From assembly GCA_021234155.1 (NCBI GenBank), contig JAJEKV010000047.1:2408494-2472493 (forward strand): a stretch of 64,000 nucleotides of DNA, given 5' to 3'. Below are positions 10,522 to 21,868 of the stretch, piece by piece (positions within the stretch are counted from its first letter, which is position 1; each line of letters opens with the position of its first letter). The stretch is from Isoetes taiwanensis. Lineage: Eukaryota; Streptophyta; Lycopodiopsida; Isoetales; Isoetaceae. The notes under the pieces are model-generated. The model was not told the origin of the DNA. It made no database searches and worked only from the letters and a program-made list of their open reading frames with translations. The position numbers were made by a program, and so were the translations under genes.

Positions 10522-11107
10522 GCCAAAAACACTGAGTTTTGCTCCAACTTTGTTAATTCCAACTGCAGAACTTAGTAACACATTCTACTTACACCTGATT
10601 TAACACATTAACATGATCAAAACATAAATTTATATTTACAATAAACTAGCAATCTTCTTTCTGCTGAGAGCTCGTGGATGTTGCACCCGAGTTCCTGATA
10701 GTCGAGAAGGTTCTTCATGCAGATGATTAACGTATGTCTTCCATTCGATGAAGATTGTTGATAGGTCGGTTGTGCCCTGTACTGCTCGCTTCGTTTGTAG
10801 AGGTGTTTGCCATAGTGCTTCCTCTCTTGGGTCGCCTGGGTCTTCAATGTCTTCAAAAGTCGTGCTCCTTGCCCTTCTGTGGCTCTAGCCTTGTACCTTA
10901 AAAGCTATTGCTTCTATTTCTAAATAAACTGTAGTTTGGGAGACAGAATTTAGGGTTTGACCTATTTTGGTCATTTTGAGGAGGATTATAATATTTTTAG
11001 CCTAATTTGAGGTCATAAATGGATTCTAGGCTCTTTAATGGTCCTAACGCAACAAATTTTAGGCAATTTGGAGCTGTATAACTCAAGTTACGAAGGTTCA
11101 AAGTTTT

Positions 11108-11183
11108 GACCACTCACCACAAAAGTGCGCCGTGGTCGAATTGGTTTGCAAACCAAATTGGTGCAGGCGCACTGTGAGGGGTC
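11108..11183. repeat. Leader hairpin 3
   Basis: The arms are GACCACTCACCAC...GTGCGCC and GGCGCACTGTGAGGGGTC. The apex is TTGGTTTGCAAACCAA, an extended 16-base perfect palindrome. Confidence 0.7.
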
Positions 11184-11321
11184 ACCTCTTTGGGGTCCAA
11201 TTTTCAATTTACAAGGGGTTTCTTAGTGTTATAATATGCAAAACTAGCTAGAATCAAGGAGATAAGCTGAACTGCACCATTAGTTTAGCTAAATTATACA
11301 TCTAACTAGGTCAACATGGGT

Positions 11322-11397
11322 TCACCACTCACACAGTGCGCCAGGGTCGAATCGGTTTGCAAACCAAATTGGTCTGGGCGCACTCTATGAGGGGTCA
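11322..11397. repeat. Leader hairpin 4
   Basis: The arms are ACCACTCACACAGTGCGCC and GGCGCACTCTATGAGGGGT. The apex is GGTTTGCAAACC. It is the closest to hairpin 1. Confidence 0.75.
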
Positions 11398-11596
11398 CCC
11401 CTTTTTGGCCATTTTAGGTTGGGTTTTTGCTAAAACTTATCACTACTCTTAGCATTAACCTATTGCTGCACTACAATTGGGAAAAAATTTTCCCAATTTT
11501 CGAGGTTCTTGCTTGGGAGGTTGTTCCCAAGACTGGAAGTCTACTGTTAGTCCTAAGGAAAATGGTCAGTGCTCGATCCTGGTCTACCAAGATCAT

Positions 11597-11608
11597 GCTC
11601 TGATACCA
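11597..11608 (-). other. Primer-binding site, family B
   Basis: On the minus strand this reads TGGTATCAGAGC, complementary to the 3' end of plant initiator-Met tRNA, the usual primer of plant LTR elements. It sits one base from the LTR at 11610 and fixes the element's orientation. Confidence 0.85.
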
Positions 11609-11609
11609 C

Positions 11610-13216
11610 TGTGACGTCCCCTACTCCTTATACGATGCCCACATCGTATTCGAAGGAGGAGCATTCCCCCTGGCAGCTACACTGACAGGGGTCATCCACC
11701 TGACTCTACTCCCGTCGGGATGAGCCAGCAAGGGAAGAATGGATGTGTCATTCACCCATCTTCCATCGGGTCGACCTATCTGCGGAAGCGTGAATAAACA
11801 AACGTGAGCACAACTAACAGTAAACAAATACAAGTACCTCGAGAGGTGAATACAATACAACATCACAGAGATAGCAATACCATAGAAATAACATCATCAC
11901 ATAACATAAAAATAACAAGGGGAGATCCTACCCGGGGCTCGGACTCAGGGGATGACTGACGGCTAGGGTCTCCAGAGTTCATTGCATACAGAATTCATGG
12001 CAATGGATTTGGCTGGCATAGAACATGGCTTAGGGTAGTCCATTCCATCCGCCCCTCTCGTGCACACTTTGCAGAGTAGGCTGAAAAGTGTTGGGACTTG
12101 GCCGTAGCCTGCCGGGTGAATAGCCAGAGGGGCTACTACTACTGGATTGCATCTCCCCAGCCCCGATGAGGCAGGGAAGAGAGTTGCCTCCCCTCGGAGG
12201 TATCCATGCTCATCACAGGCGGCTAGAGGGCCTTTGCCCTTATTCGACTTGAACTCTTTGGAAGGTCATATTCACCACCCCACGAGTAACAGAGCTCATG
12301 CCTTGCCCCACGCAGCGGTGACAAGCCATTAAGCCTAGCCCACGAGACCCCGATAGGCCTTACTACCGGAGGGGTCAGTCCGTGATGAGACAAGTTCCTC
12401 CTTATCAACCGGCCTAGCCCCTTCACCCACAACCAAGGCGGGTTCACGTACGCGGCCGCATATAATTGGGAACTAGTGGTGCTACCTAGGATCATCTGCT
12501 ACACAGCTTTAGATCTCTACCCCCCTTCCCAATACATGGAGATCACAGAGTGAAGTACATACAACATCACAGAACTGAAATAGAGAATATCATCTAATCT
12601 ATCTACCTAAACAACAGAGTTAGGTTCCTTAGTTAGGGCTTATGATCTCGGGATCTATAAGGCCTCTAGAGTTGATCTAACATACTAAACCAGCCTATTG
12701 CCTTGCCCAAAGACGGCTTTGCACAACAGAACAACTAGATATCTGCTCCTTGACCCGCTCCTGACCCTCGGAATGCGTCCATGCTCCTGATCTTGCTGAA
12801 GATGGCTGCTAATCGATAATCTGTTGTGCAAATCCGGCTTTTCGGAGCTCAGCAATGCGGATTGAAGTCCATACTTGGCCGAAATGGCTCAAGAGAACCC
12901 TGAACTCGAGAGAGGAAAGGAGCTCTAGGAAAAACCCTAAAATGCAAAGGGAAGAAAGGTTTAGGGTTTAAGGGGAAAGCCCTTTTATAGAAACCCTTAG
13001 GGTTAGGTTAGATATTGGCCAAATGGGATTTAGCCATTTGGCAATGGGGTCCATGGGGTTATTAATTGTGTATGTTTATTTAACATGCACAACATTCAAT
13101 GTTGCCCCCTAGGTGCAACCCTATACGTCTCGCAAGTACATGTCATCCGTGACATGTACGGGTGACGTGGCAGTATAATATACGTATTCGGGGCGTATAT
13201 TATGTTGGAACGTCCA
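11610..13216 (-). mobile_element. Gypsy LTR, family B
   Basis: This 1.6-kb LTR starts TGTGACGTCCCC and ends GGAACGTCCA. It has short inverted ends like family A. Layout and several blocks (GGAAGC.TGAATA, TGGCATAGAACAT, TCCATCCGCCCCTC.TGTGCACACTTTGCAGA) resemble family A, but the two are clearly diverged. It is inserted in or next to a LINE zf-RVT remnant (13217 on). Its partner LTR is not in the window. Confidence 0.75.
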
Positions 13217-13707
13217 CGAACTCTTGAGCATTGTCTCTTTGATTGTCCCGAGGTTCAAACGGCGTGGTCGGCTACAAGGTTTGTTTAACGAAGATTGGAC
13301 TGCCGATGCATCCTTTTGGCGCCCTATCCCAACGCATGGCCTCGGCTAAACAAAGGGCATTTCATCTTGGTTCGGTTGGCTCCTATGGTCGATATGGGGG
13401 CGTCACTGGACGCCACATCTTCGAGGGCATTTATTCATCGCACCACGGTGTTATTACGGTGGCCCGAAAAAGATATTGGCGACCCTCACGAGTGTTCTTC
13501 CCTTGACTCGAAGGCTGGTGGAACATGCGGATTCATATCTTGAATTGATTCTTATCATTAGTCTCCTATTCTGGAGTAAGTACATTGTGCTCCAGGCTCG
13601 TGCTCCTGTGGCATCTCTGTGTGCTTACACAGTTAAATGAGACATGTAAATTTTGTACTTTTTCTCTGATTAATAAACTTTTTGGCTTTCGTCCTTCAAA
13701 AAAAAAA
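13217..13707 (+). mobile_element. LINE 3' fragment with zf-RVT remnant and poly(A)
   Basis: The first 60 bases read RTLEHCLFDCPEVQTAWSA, typical of the Cys/His end of the zf-RVT domain of plant L1 LINEs. The frame then breaks. The 3' UTR from 13542 is identical to 1-166 and ends in A10 (13698-13707). It shows that positions 1-166 are the tail of the same LINE. Confidence 0.6.
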
Positions 13708-14038
13708 GTAATGGAATCATCAGCTGAAGCACCCATAGTGCATAAAACAAATAACGGTCGGAATATAAAAGCATAATGGTAGCAAACATCCTATAGGAAG
13801 CTTTAAAAGATTGAACATGCCTGCACAACATCTCTGGTCCGAAATGAGATGAAAATGATAAACTTCAACTGGAACAGAGATAGTAAGAAGATAAACTATT
13901 ATTCTGTCTTCTACATGCGTCTCGTGAATTATCAAACATATCCGCATCCCCATGAAAACCCAAAACCACATATCTGATCAATTAAGTATTTCCCGATTTT
14001 TGGTATATCAGAAACATTTTCCGGTAGCCAAAACCCTT

Positions 14039-16306
14039 GAAACCTTAGGATATTATTTTTTTTTAATTGAAGTCGGTATATGTATATTAAAGTATAAGTA
14101 AAAAAAGTACATGTAAAAAAACTTTTTACAGGGAAGTTTAACCCGAAAAAAGATAGGAGGGCAAGAATCCCTCCTATCTATTAAAAGTCAAGAACTATTT
14201 GAGGAATATAGAAAGCTATAAGTCTATAAATAGTTACTGAGTAAGATATTTTTATGCATCCGATAAGGGTTCTCTGTTTAGAAGCTCGATCTCAGGTTTA
14301 GATTAGTAACTTTCCTTCCTTTTCCTCTGACCTCTGTGCTGAGGGTACAGAACATACACAGACAGTACCCTGCTTTCGCTACATTGTATCTCCCCTTTGC
14401 ATCTTTGGCTTCGCAGATCAACTCCCGTCTGATATTGTAATTTTGATCACAGCAGCAGTCGCACAAACAAGGTTCTTCATGATCAAGTGTACTGGGTGAG
14501 CCAAAGAGCTTGGTCCACTTCCTATTTGCCTCCAGATTTATTTTCTTCCACTTAATTCTCCTCATCATCACGAACATTAATCCTGCATATAAAAAGCCCA
14601 TTAGTTTGATAGACTTTCAATAATCCAGTCAACATCATATTTGATCTGCCTTATTATTCCCTCCGGGTTAATAATTTCATAGTTGAAGACAAATTCATTT
14701 CTCCCTTTCCAGATCCTCCACAGAAGGATGTAGACTCTCCAATCTGTTGGATTGGCTGGGAGAAAAAAATCCAGGGAGCTAAGAGAGAGAAGATCATATC
14801 CCAGATAAGTCGAAGCTAGATCCAGAATCCATTCTGCCCAAATGCATTTTCTGAATAAATGGTCCTCATCTTCACAATTGGCCATACATCTGATGCAAAT
14901 ATCCGAGTCTGCCATATGAAGTCTGTGTCTCTTTTTGTTTGTGGCCAGTGCCCTGTGCCAGAGTTGCCACATGAAAGACTTGATTTTAGGATAGATAGGG
15001 CTGGACCACATGAAGGTAAGATTCCTGATACATCTGTCTTGGTCTGTCAACCATTTCCTATGAATGGTTATTTCTTGATCCCTCATGAGATACTTATAAG
15101 CCTTCCTGACTGTAAAATTCAGCAACCCATTGTGATTCCAATTAATTCCATCAATGGACCAAGCACCATAAGTCAAAGTGGTACAAATGTTATTGTACAA
15201 AAGCTTACAGTCCTCTCCTTCATTAGCTAAAGGAGAGTCTTCAAATGGAATCAGCCCCTGGTCATTGAACATATTGTGCACATAAATGATCCCTTTAAGG
15301 CTCCATTTCTTAACCTGATCAGGAAAATGACATGCTAAGCAAAGGTTCCCATTATTTGTGATCAAGGCGGATTCGGAAGATGGTCCGATCCATCGATAAA
15401 CCTTCCTTCCAAGTGTACATACTCCTAACTTGACTCCATGCTTTAATCCATTTCTTTAAAATACCTGGAGTAGAGTTAGGGACAGGAAAAGGAAAATGAA
15501 TAGAGTAAGGAAGATGCATTTTCATCCGTCTCCGACCAAAGGGGTGGCACTTATTAATATAGTGTTGGATGATAATCAAGATGGGGTGTCCGATAAGGTC
15601 AGAGGGACTTTATAGAAATACTTGGCCATAAGAGCTATCCCCGCTTCTCTATGTTAATGACTCCTAGACCCCCATCTTTCTTTTTCTTGCAACACTCGCC
15701 ATGGACACGGTGTCCAACGTTTTTATTTTGACACGAAGAGATAAACCTACCAATTATACTCTGAAGCTTAGACGAGACTTTCTTGGGAGCAAGGATAACA
15801 GAAGATTGGTAAACATGAGAGGCAGAGATAACAAAATTAGCTATGATAGCCCTACCATTTTTAGAGAGATATTTAGAGTTCAGGCTATCCACTTTCCTTT
15901 GAAACTTATCAATTATACCCTCCCAGATATCAGAGGGGCTGCTCCTAATGGCAAAGGGAATACCAAGAATCTTCGACTTGAGAGTGGGGGGATCATACTT
16001 ACTGATCCGGGGAGGGCAGCTGTTTGCTCTCCCTTTACCTGATTTCTTGCCATCACCCTTGACTTGGTTCGGTTGATCCTGCATTCCGAGGCAGCTCCAA
16101 ATTCATCCAGTATAGTTTGAGTATTTAGAATCGACCTTTCATCCATAGAGACCATGAGAAAAGTGTCGTCTGCAAAGTGTCCGTTTAGTATTTGATCTGT
16201 AATATTGTTGTCAGGTAAAGATAGCCCTTGGATCGCATTAGTACTCTTGGCCTCCTCAAGTCTGCTATGCAAAGCTTCCATAACAATAAGAAACCTTAGG
16301 ATATTA
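14039..16306 (-). mobile_element. 5'-truncated L1 LINE with 17-bp target duplication
   Basis: GAAACCTTAGGATATTA occurs at 14039-14055 and 16290-16306 and only once in copy A (498-514), proving an insertion. T9 at 14056-14064 is the poly(A) tail of a minus-strand element. The interior (2,234 bp) encodes the C-terminal part of L1 reverse transcriptase. Truncation at the 5' end, an oligo(A) tail and a long target duplication are the marks of target-primed reverse transcription. The insertion came after the tandem duplication. Confidence 0.9.
14278..16280 (-). pseudogene. L1 ORF2 C-terminal remnant (RT end and zf-RVT)
   Basis: Reading leftward, HFADDTFLMV near 16180 is the RT catalytic box. IDKFQRKVDSLNSKYLSKNG and LAPKKVSSKLQSIIGRF (15635-15900) are the RT thumb/connection typical of plant L1. 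PKIKSFMWQLWHRALATNKK and CIRCMANCEDEDHLFRKC (14601-15365) form the zf-RVT domain. Several frameshifts separate these blocks, and the endonuclease and the N-terminal half of RT are absent. The product would have reverse-transcribed the LINE RNA; this copy is dead. Confidence 0.85.
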
Positions 16307-19223
16307 ACCTGAACAAAAATTCTAAAACGTTTCCCACTTGCCGGAAAAACCAAATTTAAACAATAGATTAAATACTTATTTTAAAAGAAAAATAAAAATT
16401 GCTTGGACAATGGTAAAATGTTGAACGGTAAGAGTATACTTGTGTTAGTCATAAAATCCTAATCTTGAAACCTTGATACAAGCTTAAATTTTGTCTAGAA
16501 CTAATATATTTCCATGGGGATGACCCATCTAACCATAAAAGTCTTCTTGCTTAAAATAATTGGAAAGCTTGTTAGGTAATCTTGACGCTTAAGAAATAAT
16601 TCAAAATAAAGTTCTCTTGCATATTGGATGTTACTTCGGCACATTCTGTTGGAAATTTTGATAAACCCATATTAAATGATATGTGCAATTATTGGCATAA
16701 CCCAAATAACCCTTCCATTTAGTTGGGTCATGATTGAGTTATCGCAGAACATGGACATTACAAAATGAAACTTGTGGAGAAGTATAAGCGAACTTTGCCA
16801 GAATAATAAGCAAAGTTGGGAGACAATCAAGTTTCAAAATTCTTTAGTATTAAAATTGCAACTGTATACATAGTATTCTTAAATTCTTTATTAACGATTA
16901 TAAAGATGTCAAGTCCTCTAAATGAATTGAGGCCATTTCTAATAGAACTGAAATGAAAGTGGACAAGAAAATTTTTAGCCTAAAGGGCTGGACTTGGAAA
17001 TTTTTAGCCTAAAGGGCTGGAGTCGACTATTTCTGATTGTGGATTCAATCAGGGTTGTAACCATGGACTTGGTTATCTTAATTTGCCATATACTTTCTTG
17101 ATCGAGGACGATCAATCCCGAGAAGGGGAGGAATTGATATGGTGGTGCTCGGGGGAGTGGCTCGGAGAGCAAGAACAAGATAGTCGCATGGGAATTGAAT
17201 ATTAAGACCTGCACCATTGAGATATTTATGGAACCTCGGAAAAGGTTGACATCCTATAATTGGCCCACGTACCTTTACCTTTTTCCAAAAGGCTCCTTAA
17301 TCCCTATATAAAGGGAAGAGGTGCACTTATTGGATTCTGTTCCATCTCCATCCCTGTCTGCTCCTTCAATCGTCTCTTGCCACCTACCATAAACTCTGTA
17401 TCTGCTTCTTAGAGAGGACTCTCTAAGGGTTGATGATTCTAAACCTTCTTCTTGATTGAATAAAATTAAAGATGGACTATCTTTGCCACATTTTGGCAAA
17501 GATAGAAAAGCCATTTGCATGAACTACACCTTTGGCTAACATTTGGTTTGACACATGTGTGCATGAGCTAATCAAAAGCAAATGAATTGAAGACATCTAC
17601 CTTTTGAAGACTGTTAGAAGACATTTGTGATGAAGAACGAAGGAGAACATTGATTGAGCATCATACAAGTATGGCAAGAAAGTTGAGATTCAAGCAAGAA
17701 GATTTGAGCCTAAATTCAAGACCCCTTGTTAGAGTTTGGAAGACCCCTCAAGTTTCATTGGTATGTGGCTAGATCCAAGTCATTTTGGTATTAATTCCAT
17801 TTTCCAAGGCTTCTTTCATGTTCCTACCATCTTGATCCCATTCATGACTTCCTATCTCCATACTCCATTGCCATTTCCCTAGCCAAAGGTTGGCAAAGTT
17901 TTTTTTTTTCTAGTAAAAGCACATCACATACCTATTATTCATCCACTTTCTTGAGAAAATGCAAAAAACTCCACCAAATTTTGCTATTCCTAAGGTCTAA
18001 GACCATTTGTGCACAAGTGCCAAATATTATGCCAATTCATCCACATCATCTTCAAAATGCCAAATGTCATCCACAGCATCACTCAAGTACATCCACATCA
18101 CCATACACATGTCATCCACCTCATCACCACATCACAAAAAGTGTTGACTAGAAAAAAGTTATTTTACCACCTTGCTTGCCACATCATCACCTCATTGTGC
18201 CATGTCATCACCCATTTGCCACATCACTCTATAACCTTGCCACCTCACCAAAATTAGCCTCATTTTGAGCCAAAAATTAAGATCTTTTTTTTTTTTTTTT
18301 GCTAAAAGATTCTCCCATCACGTAGAGCATCAAAAAAAATTCCATGTGGAAAAAAGAATTTTTGAAAAAGACCTTGTTATGACCCTCATATTCCATTTCT
18401 TGGGAATCGTGCCAAATTAAAAAAAACAAAAAAAAAATTCCTATTTACTCCCTTTGGCCTAGTCACTCATTTCCCCAATCACCTTTTGCCACATGGCACC
18501 TCGAGTATGTGAGGTGGCAGCCACATGGAAATAGCATATGAATAAATTATAAAATTCAGAATTTTATGCCTTATATACCCGAGCTTTTTTTTTGTAAATA
18601 TGCCTTTTCAAAAATCCATAGATTTCCAACTGCTCATCCAAAAATTCTGAAACTTTGTCATGTGCATGCCTTCTTACTCACCTTACCCCAGTCCAAGTTT
18701 CATGATTTTAGGACTTTTTCATCTCCAGTTACAGATGGTTGTTCCAAAAGTTTCAAAATTTCTGATACACTCATTGAAAATTGTCTGTTTCAAGTCTGCT
18801 TGTTCAAAAATCCATACTAAGCAAAGGAAGCTTCCAAAAATCCTGAAATTAAATACCAAGTATCCTCTACTACTGTTCTCTCACCATTCCAAGTTTGAAT
18901 AAGTTTTAGTGCACGGATCCCAAGATATGGATATGCAAACTTGGCATTCCCAAAACTGTCAAAATTTCAGGGACAGATGAACTTTTGCAATTTGCTCCAT
19001 TCTAATCCATCATTTGCTTTGAGGATTGATCACCCTAAGTGATCTGGAGGTTCTAAACCACTGAGGTTGAAGGTTTTGCCAGGACACCTTCAACATTTTG
19101 GAGGTTCTACCGAGATCCTTTCCTGGTAGACATTCTCGTGGCTATTGAGCAATTAAGCATGCAAGTTTCTGATGTTCAGAGTATTCTTGATGGTCTTTGA
19201 GTGCCTAAAGTTTTGATAATGCG

Positions 19224-19960
19224 ATGGAGCAAGCTTCTCAAGGAGAAAAGGTTGCAGCAGTTCCAATTCCCATACAAGTTGATGTGATCTCTCCAATTCC
19301 AGCACCTCTTTATCATGGTCTTGAAGAACCTGAGCTTTATCTTTGTAGATTTGAAGACTATTTTGATGATTATGGTAAGAGAAGAGGAGAAAAGATTGAT
19401 GTATTTGGCAGGTGCATGAAAGAGGAAGCAAGCCATTGGTTTGAGTACCAAAAGGCTTGCGAGGTGCATGATTGGGATGAACTCAAAAGGAACTTCATCA
19501 AGAGATTTGGGGTGCCAACCACACAAGAAGAGGTCATTCAAGAGCTGCCAACAATTGTTTTGAGGAAGAATGAAGGGGTGCCAAGTTTCGCGGAAAGATT
19601 TCATGCCTACATGCTCAAGTGCAAAAGGTACAAAGTGGAATGGTCTACTCTTCATTTGCTTGTTTACTTTGTGCAAGGTTTTAGATCACATTTCAATGTT
19701 TACAAGAAAATGTTGAAATGCTTTCATAAAGGTATGTTCTATTCTATGCAAATAAGCCTTTGAAAAAGCTTTGGAATATGATCTTTTGACATATCTTCAG
19801 AAGCATGATGTTTATGAGCAGCCTCTCATACTAAATCTCTCATATGTGAAAGAAAGATAAGATCAGATCAAAGAAAAACCTTGGAGGAAAAAATGGAAGA
19901 AGATGAGGTATGCTTGGATGCTAGTATGTCTCTCTCTTTTTGCGGCCATGGAAAATTATA
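19224..19960 (+). pseudogene. Gag-like ORF, frameshifted copy B
   Basis: It is near-identical to 3428-4168 for the first 175 residues. A changed stretch (TATGCAAATAAGCC in place of TATACAACAAGCC) then introduces a stop at 19761-19763. A further small deletion follows (GGAATATGATC against GGAAATAGATGATC). The capsid-like core is intact, the C-terminus lost. Confidence 0.6.
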
Positions 19961-19973
19961 GCAAGAATCAGTC

Positions 19974-21059
19974 ATGGCAGTAAGTAATTCAGCATATTCA
20001 TGTGACAAAAAGGTACCTTATGATGTTCCGGAGGTGGTTTCTTTCTTGGATACCATTGCCAAATCTGATTTTCAGGAGTTAGAGCATGTTAGCACTCATA
20101 TAAATCCAAGATTTGCATGTTTTGAAGGTGATTCACATAAGGCCAGCCATGACACCCTAAAGAATGCACATGGATCAGAGGTTTTGATTGCTAATGAGGT
20201 AAGTCTTATAACATCTCATATGGTTGAGGAGTTTGAGCATGTTCTCTTGTATGATGTTGTTGAGTTTGAGCATTGCCATGAAGAAAAGAGTGTTGAATGC
20301 ATGAGAAGCCCTGAGTATGAGAATTTTTATACCATTCAAGCATTTGAGGAGGATTATGAACCATGTTTGTGTGAATTAGAAGTGGAAAACATTGATCTCT
20401 CACTATTTCAATGCTCCAAAAATAAGTTCCAGGGACTTGAATGCCATGACAGTCATAATAGCAGCTCACATTATGAAGTTTTTAATTTTGAAACATGTGT
20501 ATCAGCTGAAAACTCAGGTGAGGATGATTTGCACATGCCTCAATTAAAGAATTATGCTTTCTTGGATGATTTGAAGCAAATTTTTGAGTTAAAAATGCAA
20601 GTTTTAGATGATGTGATAGCATATGAAGCTTGTGTAGATCTGATCAGTCCTAAATTTCAGCTTTGTGGCAGTCCAAAAGAGTCTGAAAATGATAAGGAAT
20701 CAGTCCCATGTGTGGTTGAGCATGAAGAAGTTAATTTTTTGACTAGTTTTGAGCATGACAATGTAGTTGAACTTGAGAAATCAGACTTGAGCAACATCTT
20801 ATCCAAATGTGCAGCAGCAAAACATGAACATCCAAGGTCCTTTTCAGCATTTGAGAACAGCAAGTTGATTGGATCATGCCAACATAGCAGATATTACTAT
20901 GTTACATCAGATTTGCCACTTTTGTATGCTAGTACAATCATCTTTGAGCAGGCCATAACATTGTGGCATATTGTTTTGCCACTTATCTTGGTGCAAACAC
21001 AAGTAATCTGCATCCTACTATTTGAAGGATGCATACCTGACAGAGTTGGAGTTGGCTGA
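19974..21059 (+). CDS. Second acidic ORF of the non-autonomous element, intact copy B
   Basis: This 361-residue ORF starts MAVSNSAYSCDKK and lies 12-15 bases downstream of the gag-like reading frame's end. It is acidic and Cys/His-rich, with repeated short E-F/L-E-H motifs (EFEHVLLYD, VEFEHCHEE, NFLTSFEHDN). No zinc knuckle, protease DTG or RT motif is visible. The C-terminal 60 residues are hydrophobic (LWHIVLPLILVQTQVICILL) and could be a membrane segment or simple read-through of non-coding DNA. No family is recognised; a gag extension or accessory factor is the simplest guess. Confidence 0.45.
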   Translation: MAVSNSAYSCDKKVPYDVPEVVSFLDTIAKSDFQELEHVSTHINPRFACFEGDSHKASHDTLKNAHGSEVLIANEVSLITSHMVEEFEHVLLYDVVEFEHCHEEKSVECMRSPEYENFYTIQAFEEDYEPCLCELEVENIDLSLFQCSKNKFQGLECHDSHNSSSHYEVFNFETCVSAENSGEDDLHMPQLKNYAFLDDLKQIFELKMQVLDDVIAYEACVDLISPKFQLCGSPKESENDKESVPCVVEHEEVNFLTSFEHDNVVELEKSDLSNILSKCAAAKHEHPRSFSAFENSKLIGSCQHSRYYYVTSDLPLLYASTIIFEQAITLWHIVLPLILVQTQVICILLFEGCIPDRVGVG

Positions 21060-21214
21060 AGCATGTACCATTCCATGATGTAACCCAAAACAAGACTTTA
21101 CTTTGGTGCTACAGTAATACATGTGCTCATCATCAGAACATGTTTGCACATGTGAACAGATCATACATAGCTGATTCTATCATATTGCTACCATCCCATC
21201 ATGTCCACACCATG

Positions 21215-21360
21215 TGCACATCTCATTTGTCATGTTTCCACATCCTTTTCCATCTGCACATCTCATTTGTCATGTTTCCACATCCTTTGCCATATGTACG
21301 TCTCATTTGCCATGTTTCCACATCCTTTTCCATCTGTACATCTTATTTGCCATGTACACG
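21215..21360 (+). repeat. 40-bp tandem repeat, copy B
   Basis: This is the same array as 5421-5565, with 40-bp spacing and a CATCTCATTTG(T/C)CATG core. Confidence 0.75.
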
Positions 21361-21868
21361 TATGTCCCATCATGTCCATATTATGTGCTCACAAGTGTAT
21401 CCTTCTTCTTATCATATCATTCATAAGTCCCATCATGTCCACACCATGTACACATCATTCCCAACCATTCATCTCAAGTTGCCATTATGCCTCCATATGT
21501 CACCTCTATTTTGCTAACCATACATTCATTTGTCATGCAGGCCCACCACATTCATAGTTCCATGATCATTTGCACATCATTTGGCCTACCTACCATACTA
21601 CCTTGCTTCTCTTTCTCATACCCATGTTGCCAACCATTTTTCCACATTGGCAACCATCAAGGGCTCTTGTGAATCCACATCTAGTTCAAGAGGCTGGGGG
21701 ACCAGCCTATCCTTCTTTGTTTGGCATGATGCTGCCACATTTTGGCAGCATAGAAGAGCCATTTGCATGAACTACACCTTTGGCTAACATTTGGTTTAAC
21801 ACATGTGTGCATGAGCTAATCAAGCAACAGAATTGAAGACATCTACCTTTGAAGACTGTTAGAAGACA

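Larger units (their letters stand above)
10249..11609 (-). mobile_element. 5' leader of Gypsy family B with four palindromic hairpins
   Basis: This non-coding DNA ends on the right in a reverse-complement Met-tRNA PBS immediately next to an LTR (11610). It is therefore the untranslated leader of a minus-strand Gypsy element. It contains four imperfect palindromes of about 75 bp. No gag or pol is present; the rest of the element is missing to the left because of the tandem junction at 10248/10249. Confidence 0.65.
13708..17479. other. Copy B of the unidentified 167-1688 segment, split by an L1
   Basis: Positions 13708-14055 and 16307-17479 correspond to 167-514 and 515-1683 of copy A, with scattered substitutions. 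The L1 insertion between them is absent from copy A. No gene is recognised. Confidence 0.7.
17480..21868 (+). mobile_element. Non-autonomous LTR retrotransposon, copy B
   Basis: This is the counterpart of 1689-6075, with its left short LTR at about 17480-17623 and right LTR at 21730-21868. The gag-like ORF is broken (19763) but the second ORF is intact. The start of the left LTR is rewritten relative to copy A: the inverted repeat here is CTATCTTTGCCA/TGGCAAAGATAG (17477-17505), still perfectly paired. Confidence 0.6.

Noticed and set aside
10291-11397. The four regular hairpin repeats as a CRISPR array
   Set aside because: Units are about 75 bp, palindromic, irregularly spaced and inside a eukaryotic retrotransposon leader. 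No cas genes are present.
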